Below, piece by piece: positions 1-7,079 of a stretch of 7,876 bases of DNA. The stretch covers positions 1 through 7,876 of the forward strand of contig JAGWIH010000096.1 in assembly GCA_028866355.1 (NCBI GenBank), written 5' to 3'. The position numbers were made by a program, and so were the translations under genes. The notes beneath the pieces are model-generated. The model did no database searches, was not told where the DNA came from, and worked only from the letters and a program-made list of their open reading frames with translations. Origin of the DNA: Alphaproteobacteria bacterium (lineage in GTDB: Bacteria > Pseudomonadota > Alphaproteobacteria > ATCC43930 > CGMCC-115725). The first letter of the stretch is position 1. Every line of letters starts with the position of its first letter.

Positions 1-51
1 GACGAAGCGATAGGCGCCGTTGACCGTGTCCCAGAACGCCAGCTTGACCAC
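1..51 (-). CDS. Unidentified gene, N-terminal fragment cut by the left edge
   Basis: A reading frame begins at GTG (49-51 on the minus strand) and stays open to the window edge, giving MVKLAFWDTVNGAYRFV. A strong Shine-Dalgarno run, GGGGGAG, lies 6 nt upstream of the GTG and is the main reason to accept this start. It is co-directional with dnaJ, whose stop is 59 nt upstream, so it could be the next gene of the same transcript. No clear terminator hairpin was seen between them. Seventeen residues are too few to name a family; the Trp/Phe/Tyr-rich start would suit the N-terminus of a membrane protein, but that is a guess. The frame is open without a stop back to the dnaJ end, so an upstream non-ATG start cannot be excluded. 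Confidence 0.4.
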   Translation of the reverse strand, partial: MVKLAFWDTVNGAYRFV

Positions 52-110
52 CGGCTTCTCCCCCCGGAAAGCCCTTCCCCTGCGCGCGACTATAGCACGT
101 GAAGGAGAAT

Positions 111-1247
111 TTACTCTGTCAGGTCGCCGAAAAACTCTTTGACCTTGGCGAAGAAACTTTCGGCTTCGGGCTGGGTCTTGCGCGCATCGCCGGCGGCGTC
201 GAATTCCTTGAGCAGCTCCTGCTGCCGCTTCGACAGATGCACCGGCGTCTCGACCCGCACTTCGACATACATATCGCCGCGTGCCGTCGAACGCAGCGTC
301 GACATGCCCTTGCCCTTGAGACGGAGCTGATGGCCGTTCTGTACTCCGGCGGGAATTGTCACGCGCGCGCGGCTGCCGTCGATGGTCGGCACTTCAAGCG
401 CGCCGCCCAAAGCCGCGGTCGTCATCGACACCGGCACGTGCACGTGGATGTTGTTGCTTTCGCGATGGAACAAGCGGTGCGGCTTGATCGAAAGAAAGAT
501 GTAGAGATCGCCCGCGCCGCCGCCGCGCACGCCGGCTTCGCCCTCGCCGGCCAGCCGGATACGCGTGCCGTCCTCGACGCCCGCCGGAATCGACACCGAC
601 AGCGCGCGTTCGCGATTGGTGCGGCCCTGGCCGCCGCATTGCCGACACGGGTTCTCGATGACCCGGCCGGCGCCGTGACACGCCGGGCAGGTCCGCTCGA
701 TGGTGAAGAAGCCCTGCTGGGCGCGCACGCGGCCCTGGCCGTGGCAGGTCGGACAGCTGATCGGCCGCGAACCCGCCTCGGCGCCGCTGCCTTTGCAGGC
801 GTCGCAGGGTGCAAGCGTCGGCACGCGCACAGTGGTCTGCTTGCCCTTGAAGGCTTCCTCGAGCGTGATCTCGAGGTTGTAGCGCAGGTCGCTGCCGCGC
901 AGGTTGGCGCCGCCTTGCTGGCGTCGGCCGCCCATGAACTCGCCGAACATCTCGTCGAAGATGTCGGCAAAGCCGGCGCCGAAGCCAGCGCCGAAGCCGG
1001 AATCGCCGCCGCGGCCGGCGTTCTCGAACGCGGCGTGGCCGAAGCGGTCATAAGCCGCGCGCTTCTGTTCGTCCTTGAGGACGTCGTAGGCTTCGTTGAT
1101 TTCCTTGAAGCGGTGCTCGGCCTTGGCATCGCCCGGATTGCGATCCGGGTGGCACTCCATGGCGAGCTTGCGGAACGCCTTCTTGAGTTCCTCGGCCGAG
1201 GCGCCGCGCGTCACGCCGAGGGTCTCGTAAAAATCCCGCTTCGCCAT
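111..1247 (-). CDS. dnaJ: Chaperone protein DnaJ (Hsp40)
   Basis: A 378-residue full-length type I J-protein, the co-chaperone that delivers unfolded substrates to DnaK and stimulates its ATPase in the cytoplasm. The J domain covers residues 1-70 with the invariant HPD at 33-35. A Gly/Phe-rich linker follows at about 77-105 (GFGAGFGAGF). The zinc-binding domain has all four CxxCxGxG repeats: CDACKGSG (148-155), CPTCHGQG (165-172), CPACHGAG (187-194) and CRQCGGQG (201-208), so both zinc sites are intact. The C-terminal substrate-binding and dimerisation region has the usual KGKGM motif at 311-315. The start is ATG at 1245-1247, directly before the J domain; its Shine-Dalgarno is poor (AAGG only 2 nt from ATG). 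It lies 53 nt downstream of dnaK on the same strand, with a terminator-like hairpin between them that probably lowers dnaJ expression relative to dnaK. Confidence 0.98.
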   Translation of the reverse strand: MAKRDFYETLGVTRGASAEELKKAFRKLAMECHPDRNPGDAKAEHRFKEINEAYDVLKDEQKRAAYDRFGHAAFENAGRGGDSGFGAGFGAGFADIFDEMFGEFMGGRRQQGGANLRGSDLRYNLEITLEEAFKGKQTTVRVPTLAPCDACKGSGAEAGSRPISCPTCHGQGRVRAQQGFFTIERTCPACHGAGRVIENPCRQCGGQGRTNRERALSVSIPAGVEDGTRIRLAGEGEAGVRGGGAGDLYIFLSIKPHRLFHRESNNIHVHVPVSMTTAALGGALEVPTIDGSRARVTIPAGVQNGHQLRLKGKGMSTLRSTARGDMYVEVRVETPVHLSKRQQELLKEFDAAGDARKTQPEAESFFAKVKEFFGDLTE

Positions 1248-1285
1248 CGCCTTGTTATGACGCTTTTGGGTTCACGCTGGCGACG

Positions 1286-1300
1286 AAAAAAGCGGCGCCG

Positions 1301-1314
<14 letters not shown>
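1286..1314 (-). terminator. Intrinsic terminator or attenuator at the dnaK-dnaJ junction
   Basis: Read on the minus strand, the last bases of dnaK and the start of the spacer form GCGGC (1314-1310), one mismatch, CCG (1308-1306), loop GCTGA, CGG (1300-1298), one mismatch, GCCGC (1296-1292), followed at once by six T residues (1291-1286). This is a stem of 5 + 3 pairs around a single 1x1 mismatch, with a U-tract. It overlaps the dnaK TGA stop (1301-1303), which lies in the loop. The shape is that of a Rho-independent terminator. Because dnaJ follows in the same direction without an obvious promoter, partial termination is more likely than complete termination. Confidence 0.6.
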
Positions 1315-3234
<1,920 letters not shown>

Positions 3235-3238
<4 letters not shown>

Positions 3239-3334
3239 ATATGTCTCTCCTACGGCGGATCCGCACGGCCCGAAGCGCCGCCCGAACCCCCGGTTTTAAA
3301 GGGGCCGTCCCGAAAGCCGAGGGGATATATATGG
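3235..3334 (-). promoter_or_regulatory. dnaK leader that can pair with its own start codon
   Basis: On the dnaK transcript the sequence CCATATAT (3334-3327) is the exact reverse complement of ATATATGG (3242-3235), which contains the AUG start codon. One more G-C pair is possible beyond a single mismatch. The intervening 84 nt are GC-rich and can themselves fold (for example the GCGGATCCGC palindrome), which would bring the arms together. A weak AU-rich helix over the start codon is the general principle of a translational RNA thermometer. The Shine-Dalgarno itself is not well covered. An equally simple reading is that the upstream copy is only the -10 box of a housekeeping promoter. Confidence 0.25.
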
Positions 3335-3354
3335 AGTGGCGGTCGTTGCTGCAA
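3326..3354 (-). promoter_or_regulatory. Possible housekeeping (sigma-70-type) promoter of dnaK
   Basis: On the minus strand TTGCAG (3354-3349) is followed after exactly 17 nt by TATATA (3331-3326). The -35 match is only moderate (the TTG is kept) and the -10 agrees at four of six positions, but the spacing is ideal. Transcription would begin near 3319, giving a leader of about 80 nt. It lies downstream of the stronger RpoH-type promoter, the arrangement expected for a gene needing both basal and heat-induced expression. The call rests on motif matching alone. Confidence 0.3.
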
Positions 3355-3391
3355 CGTCCGCCTGACCTTTCCCCGGCCGATTTCGGCCTCA

Positions 3392-3424
3392 TACATGGGT
3401 AATCCGGCGGTCGGGCTCAAGGGG
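3392..3424 (-). promoter_or_regulatory. RpoH (sigma-32)-type heat-shock promoter of dnaK
   Basis: On the minus strand CCCCTTGAG (3424-3416) is followed by a 15-nt spacer and ACCCATGTA (3400-3392). Compared with the enterobacterial sigma-32 consensus CTTGAA / CCCCATnTA, there is one mismatch in each box and a correct spacing. It also fits the alphaproteobacterial form CTTG-N18-CYTATNTNNG with one mismatch. The predicted transcription start is near 3385, about 147 nt upstream of the dnaK ATG. This is the best promoter in the window, and its position in front of dnaK supports the assignment. Confidence 0.75.
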
Positions 3425-3663
3425 TGGCCGGCGGAAACGCGGCCGCCCACCCCGATCCCGGATCGGCACCGGCAGCGATCCGGGGTCGCCGGTCGCGCAT
3501 CGCACGATGGTCGTCGCGCGCGTTTCGATGGACAAATTTCGACGCGCAAATTCGGCAGCCATGGGTCGCGCGCAGCAAGAGCAGGACGTGCACGGTCGGT
3601 CGCTCGAACCGAAGTGGTCGCCGCGCGGGTTGCAGTTAATCGGCAGGTTCGTTCAAAATTGAG

Positions 3664-3707
3664 CCGCGGACGCCCGCCGTTGCGATGCGCGCGACGGCGG
3701 TCCGCGG
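3664..3707. repeat. Large GC-rich hairpin (14 base pairs, one bulge)
   Basis: CCGCGGA (3664-3670) pairs with TCCGCGG (3701-3707), and CCGCCGT (3674-3680) pairs with ACGGCGG (3694-3700). The only interruption is a 3-nt bulge at 3671-3673. The 13-nt loop can add GCG/CGC around ATG. On the minus strand it is followed by CTCAATTTTG, a weak T-rich tail; on the plus strand by GTTTCATTGTC. It could be a terminator, a structured leader of the gene starting at 3807, or a dispersed repeat unit. The function is not shown by the sequence. Confidence 0.55.
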
Positions 3708-3806
3708 GTTTCATTGTCAAGAATACCGACATTTCACACGCATTCGACTCAAACTTTCTTCTAAATAAAGAAGGATTTAATTCGAGGTCCATAGAGTTTG
3801 GAGCGC

Positions 3807-5165
3807 ATGATCCGCGCTCCGCTTCTTGCCGCTTTCACCGCGAGTGTCACCGTCGCGCTCGCCGCGCCCGCCTTTGCCGCGCCGGTTGCCGGCACTCTGC
3901 CGATCAACGGCTTCGAGGCGATGGAGACCCACGACGCCGGCATCACGCTCGATCCGTTGGGCGACATGTCGGTGGACGCGGCGTCGATCGCGCGCGTCTG
4001 GACCGGCGACGGCAACGGCAATGGCGGCGCATCGCACGCGACCAATAATCAACCGGCTAATGGTATCGGCAACTTCCAGGCGTTGCTCCGCGAATCCGAC
4101 GGCCGGTCGATCACGAACGGCGGCCTCGATCGCAATCCATATTTCGCGCTCGGCACCTGGGGCGGCGATGGCCGCGCCATCGTCCATAACGTGATCGCCG
4201 CCGATTCCGGCATGCACGGATCGGGCGCCGGCTTCAATTACGCCGTCGAATTGGAATTCGGCGGCTTCAACACCGACACCTACGAGCACGACACCGCCAG
4301 CGACGGACCGGCGCCGTTCGACGGCGTGCCGATGTTCATTCCCACCGGCCTGACCGGCACGAGCACACCGGGCGGCGGCAGTGGCACGCCGACCGATCCC
4401 GGCACGGGCAATCCCGGCGGCGGTCCCGGCGGTGGCAATCCCGGTAACCCCGGCACGACTACGAGCGGTGACCCTGGCGGTAACCCCGGCGGCAATCCGG
4501 GCAGCAATCCGGGCAGCGGTCCCGGCGGCTCGCCCACACCCGTTCCCGAGCCGAGCGGACTCGCACTTTTGCTCATGGCTATTCCGGCCGTTCTGTTGAT
4601 CGAACGCCGGCGCGCGCTCGCCCGTCTCGCGGTGCCGGCCGCCGTCGCGGTCGCGGCGCTGCTTTTCGTTCCCGGCTCGGCCAAGGCGCAACTGCACGAT
4701 TGGGAGCAATTGTGCAACGGCACCGGCGGCGTTCCGCCCCAGGTCATCGTCGAAGGCTGTTCCGAAGTGATCGCCAATGACAGCGAAAGCCTCAACGACG
4801 TCGCGATCGCCTACAACAATCGCGGCAATGCGCTGCGCGCGCTGAACAAATTCGACGAGGCCAAGAGCGATTACAACAACGCCATCATTCTCGCGCCGAG
4901 CGATCCGTTTCCCTATCGCAATCGCGGCGTGACCTACGGCCTGCTCGGCGATTACGCCGCCGCGCTCGCCGATTTCGATCGCGCCATCGTGCTGGCGCCG
5001 AAATACGCCTCGGCCTATCTCGGCCGCGCCTTCGCGCTCGAGCAGCTCGGCAACCACGCGGCCGCGGCCGCCGATCTCGCCAAGGCGGCAAAGCTCGATC
5101 CGAAACTGATGGCGGCCGTGCGCGCGCCGCAAACCGCGTCGCTCGTCGATTCCACCGCGCGCTAG
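3807..5165 (+). CDS. Secreted protein with internal PEP-CTERM-like anchor fused to a TPR domain
   Basis: 452 residues from ATG at 3807. GGAG lies only 3 nt upstream; an alternative TTG start at 3798 has GAGG 10 nt upstream and adds three residues. Residues 1-24 form a signal peptide with probable cleavage AFA|AP. Residues 25-187 are a cysteine-free, Gly/Asn/Asp-rich passenger of no family I recognise. Residues 188-241 are a Gly/Pro/Asn linker. VPEPSG (246-251), a hydrophobic stretch (252-265) and ERRR (266-269) make up a textbook PEP-CTERM sorting signal, which normally ends a protein. Here the frame continues into a second hydrophobic segment (270-291) ending in AKA|Q (292-295), which reads as another signal peptide. 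A region with Cys303 and Cys318 comes next, then three TPR repeats at about 332-365, 366-399 and 400-433. The TPR part resembles small secreted TPR proteins of alphaproteobacteria. It may be one polyprotein or two fused genes. No exosortase gene is in the window. Confidence 0.85.
   Translation: MIRAPLLAAFTASVTVALAAPAFAAPVAGTLPINGFEAMETHDAGITLDPLGDMSVDAASIARVWTGDGNGNGGASHATNNQPANGIGNFQALLRESDGRSITNGGLDRNPYFALGTWGGDGRAIVHNVIAADSGMHGSGAGFNYAVELEFGGFNTDTYEHDTASDGPAPFDGVPMFIPTGLTGTSTPGGGSGTPTDPGTGNPGGGPGGGNPGNPGTTTSGDPGGNPGGNPGSNPGSGPGGSPTPVPEPSGLALLLMAIPAVLLIERRRALARLAVPAAVAVAALLFVPGSAKAQLHDWEQLCNGTGGVPPQVIVEGCSEVIANDSESLNDVAIAYNNRGNALRALNKFDEAKSDYNNAIILAPSDPFPYRNRGVTYGLLGDYAAALADFDRAIVLAPKYASAYLGRAFALEQLGNHAAAAADLAKAAKLDPKLMAAVRAPQTASLVDSTAR
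4368..4529 (+). repeat. Gly/Pro/Asn low-complexity repeat coding region
   Basis: Degenerate short repeats of the type CCCGGCGGCAAT encode PGGN, PGSN and PGGG units (residues 188-241 of the secreted protein). The region separates the passenger from the PEP motif, the usual place for a flexible, surface-spanning linker in PEP-CTERM proteins. Repeats of this type are prone to length change by slippage. Confidence 0.75.
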
Positions 5166-5187
5166 GCGCGATCGCCGGCGCGCCCGG

Positions 5188-5274
5188 TCACGGCTTCACC
5201 GCGTACCAGATGCCGATCAGCACGCACCAGATCAGCGCCATATAGGCCAGAATCCAGACGAGCCGCCGGTTCAT
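5188..5274 (-). CDS. Small single-span membrane protein (28 residues), hypothetical
   Basis: ATG at 5272-5274 to TGA at 5188-5190 encodes MNRRLVWILA-YMALIWCVLI-GIWYAVKP. A positive N-terminus (NRR) is followed by a hydrophobic, Trp-rich helix long enough to span the inner membrane. The start has a good Shine-Dalgarno, GGAG 8 nt upstream on the minus strand. It lies 25 nt after the grpE stop on the same strand, so it could be the last gene of the hrcA-grpE transcript. It ends 22 nt before the convergent stop of the TPR fusion gene. The frame is open further upstream through grpE, but only this ATG combines a ribosome site with a sensible protein. I do not recognise a family. Confidence 0.5.
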   Translation of the reverse strand: MNRRLVWILAYMALIWCVLIGIWYAVKP

Positions 5275-5299
5275 CGCCGCGGCTCCGCCGGCGCGCCGC

Positions 5300-5872
5300 T
5301 CAGAGGTCGCCCGGCTCGGCCGCCGCTTCGGTGGGCGCCGCCTTGGCCACGCCGACCAAAGCCGGCCGCAACAGCCGGTCGTGCATGACATAGCCGGCCT
5401 GCAGCACCTGGGCGATCGTGCCCGGCGGCTGCGGCGCGCCCGGCACCTCGAACATCGCTTCGTGCCGATTGTGGTCGAAACGCTCGCCCAGCTTGGGTTC
5501 GACGCGCTTGACGCCATGGCGCTCGAAGATCGCCAGCAGCTCGCGTTCGGTGGCGGCGACGCCCTCGATCACGCCGCGCGCCGTCGAATCGGCCTCGGGC
5601 ACGGCGTCGATCGCGCGCCGCAGATTGTCCGCAACGTTCAAAAGCTCGCGCGCGAACTCGAACGCGGCATAACGCTGCGCCTCGTGGCGGTCGCGCTGAA
5701 GGCGTTGGCGCTGGTTCTCGGCCTCGGCCAACGCGCGCAGCAGCCGGTCCTTGCTCTCCGCGAGCTCGGCTTCGAGCCGCGCCACCGTTGCGTCCGCGGC
5801 CGTGGGCTCGGGCGCAACCGCAGGCTGCGCATCGGCCGGTTTGTCGAATGCGTCTTCTTCGTCGCCGTTCAT
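5300..5872 (-). CDS. grpE: Nucleotide exchange factor GrpE
   Basis: A 190-residue cytoplasmic co-chaperone that drives ADP release from DnaK. The N-terminus is acidic and disordered (to about 27). A long coiled-coil helix follows at about 28-90, including RLEAELAESKDRLLRALAEAE-type heptads and ENQRQRLQRDRHEA. The C-terminal beta domain that contacts DnaK shows RFDHNRHEAMFEVP (131-144) and the conserved ending GTIAQVLQAGYVMHDRLLRP (151-170) followed by ALVGVAK. The start is ATG at 5870-5872 with AAGGA directly upstream. Only 5 nt separate it from the hrcA stop, so the two genes are co-transcribed and probably translationally linked. Confidence 0.97.
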   Translation of the reverse strand: MNGDEEDAFDKPADAQPAVAPEPTAADATVARLEAELAESKDRLLRALAEAENQRQRLQRDRHEAQRYAAFEFARELLNVADNLRRAIDAVPEADSTARGVIEGVAATERELLAIFERHGVKRVEPKLGERFDHNRHEAMFEVPGAPQPPGTIAQVLQAGYVMHDRLLRPALVGVAKAAPTEAAAEPGDL

Positions 5873-5877
5873 GTCCT

Positions 5878-6981
5878 TCAACCCATGAGTCGGCCGATCA
5901 CCTTGGCGGTGTAATCGACCATCGGAATGATACGCGCATAGTTGAGCCGCGTCGGTCCGATGACCCCGATCGCTCCAACCATCTGCTCGCGCGAGTTGGT
6001 GTATGGCGCGACGATCATCGAGCAGCCCGTCACGCCGAACAGCGGCGTCGCCGCGCCGATATAGATCTGCACGCCTTCGCCGATGCGGGTCGCGTCGAGC
6101 AGGCGCACCATCGCCTCTTTCGTTTCCAGCATCTCGAACAGCGCGCGCAGCCGCTCGAGATCGGCGAGCGCCGTCACGTCTTCGAGCAGCTTCGATTGAC
6201 CTTTGACGATGAGCGCGCTTTCGGCCGGACTGCCGGACCACGACGCCAATCCGGCGGCGATCAGCTTCGCCGTCAGCTCGTCGATCTCGTCCTTGCGCTG
6301 GGCGATCTCGGCGAGGATGGCCGCGCGCGATTCGTCGAGCGTGCGGCCCACCATGCGCGCATTGAGATAATTGCTCGCCGCGACCATCGACGACGGCAAC
6401 GTGCCGGTCGGCGTGTCGATGATGCGGTTCTCGACCAAACCATCCTCGGTCACCAGCACGACCAGGGTGCGGCCCGGCGCCAGCGGCACGAACTCGACAT
6501 GCTTCAGCGCGCGCTCGGTCTTGGGCGCGATGACGAGGCCGGCGCAGCGCGACAGGCCGGCGAGCATCGACGTCGCCTGTTCGAGCGCTTGCGGCAGGCT
6601 TTTGCCGCCGGCGGCGCATTGCGCTTCGATGTTGCGCCGCTCGTCTTCGGAAATCCCGCCCAACTCCAACAAGCCATTGACGAAAAGACGCAAGCCCGTC
6701 TCCGTCGGCAGCCGGCCAGCGGACGTATGGGGCGCGAAGAGCAGGCCTTGCTCTTCGAGATCGGCCATGACGTTGCGGATGGTCGCGGGCGACAGGTCGA
6801 GGGCGCTGCGCCGCGCCAGCGTGCGCGAGCCCACCGGCTCGCCGGTCTCGACATAGGCTTCGACGATCATGCGGAAGATTTCGCGCGAGCGCTCGTTGAG
6901 CTCGCCGATCGCAAAGCTGTCCGCGGGGGCCAATTTGACCGAGGCGGGTTTGCTGGTTCCAGTGTCGGGCACGGCGCGCAT
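5878..6981 (-). CDS. hrcA: Heat-inducible transcription repressor HrcA
   Basis: A 367-residue HrcA, the repressor that binds the CIRCE operator of chaperone genes and depends on GroEL for activity in characterised species. The N-terminal winged helix-turn-helix is clear: LNERSREIFR (28-37), TGEPVGSRTL (46-55), SPATIRNVMADLEEQGLL (64-81) and HTSAGRLPTETGLRLFVN (85-102). The rest matches the family's GAF-like and dimerisation region, ending in YTAKVIGRLMG. The start is ATG at 6979-6981, but no Shine-Dalgarno precedes it; a GTG at codon 4 is the other candidate. The first 27 residues ahead of the conserved domain are poorly conserved. It is the first gene of a minus-strand hrcA-grpE unit and diverges from rph. 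Confidence 0.97.
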   Translation of the reverse strand: MRAVPDTGTSKPASVKLAPADSFAIGELNERSREIFRMIVEAYVETGEPVGSRTLARRSALDLSPATIRNVMADLEEQGLLFAPHTSAGRLPTETGLRLFVNGLLELGGISEDERRNIEAQCAAGGKSLPQALEQATSMLAGLSRCAGLVIAPKTERALKHVEFVPLAPGRTLVVLVTEDGLVENRIIDTPTGTLPSSMVAASNYLNARMVGRTLDESRAAILAEIAQRKDEIDELTAKLIAAGLASWSGSPAESALIVKGQSKLLEDVTALADLERLRALFEMLETKEAMVRLLDATRIGEGVQIYIGAATPLFGVTGCSMIVAPYTNSREQMVGAIGVIGPTRLNYARIIPMVDYTAKVIGRLMG

Positions 6982-7010
6982 TATCTAGGGAGGTCCGGCA
7001 TTGGGGTCAA
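6980..7010 (-). promoter_or_regulatory. Possible hrcA promoter overlapping the start codon
   Basis: On the minus strand TTGACC (7010-7005) and GATAAT (6985-6980) match the sigma-70 boxes at five of six positions each, with a 19-nt spacer (17 nt if TAGATA is taken as the -10). The -10 box runs into the annotated ATG, so transcription would start at about codon 3-4. This implies a leaderless mRNA with a start at GTG codon 4, or that the true promoter lies elsewhere. Confidence 0.35.
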
Positions 7011-7012
7011 CC

Positions 7013-7022
7013 CAAGCGCTTG
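7013..7022. promoter_or_regulatory. Palindrome in the hrcA-rph divergent region
   Basis: CAAGCGCTTG is a perfect 10-bp palindrome near the middle of the 98-bp space between the divergent hrcA and rph starts, just upstream of the candidate hrcA -35 box. It is not CIRCE (TTAGCACTC-N9-GAGTGCTAA). It may be an operator, or chance in GC-rich DNA. Confidence 0.2.
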
Positions 7023-7079
7023 TCCTGCGCGGCGTCGCGGATTAGCTTGCCTCCCGCCACTCCGTGAAAGGGACAAAGC

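Larger units (their letters stand above)
3239..3806. other. Long intergenic region between dnaK and the divergent secreted-protein gene
   Basis: About 570 bp between two divergent start codons. I find no convincing gene in it; the open frames that cross it continue from antisense frames and have no recognisable content. From the dnaK side it holds the dnaK leader, candidate housekeeping and RpoH-type promoters (3326-3424), two short perfect dyads (3344-3356, 3375-3388), a cluster of GATCC/GGATC dyads (3452-3481) and a large hairpin (3664-3707). The last 90 bases before the plus-strand gene are clearly AT-richer than the surroundings (for example around 3750-3783). No convincing -35/-10 pair was found for the plus-strand gene there. 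Confidence 0.7.

Noticed and set aside
3714..3767. TTGTCA or TTCACA with TAAATA as a promoter of the plus-strand gene
   Set aside because: Neither -35 candidate has an acceptable -10 at 16-19 nt; TAAATA is too far from both. No sigma-54 (TGGCAC-N5-TTGC) pattern was found either.
3250..3792. 180-codon minus-strand frame in the intergenic region
   Set aside because: Arg/Pro-rich with no motif and no good ribosome site; it would run through the dnaK promoter and leader.
4368..4529. Repeat tract considered as a CRISPR-like or minisatellite array
   Set aside because: The units are short, degenerate and in coding phase as Gly/Pro codons; there are no uniform spacers.
3777..5132. 451-codon minus-strand frame opposite the PEP-CTERM/TPR gene
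   Set aside because: Arg/Ala/Gly-rich with no recognisable domain, while the plus strand has a signal peptide, a PEP motif and TPRs.
5166..5187. Terminator between the convergent fusion gene and the small ORF
   Set aside because: GC-rich palindromic sequence (GCGATCGC) is present, but there is no T-run and no clear stem-loop in either direction.
7020..7048. TTGTCC-N17-TAGCTT as an rph promoter
   Set aside because: Spacing is ideal, but the -10 matches only three of six positions, too weak to list.
7043..7059. TTAGC sequence upstream of rph as a CIRCE half-site
   Set aside because: Only the first five bases match. The following bases and the second arm (GAGTGCTAA) are absent.
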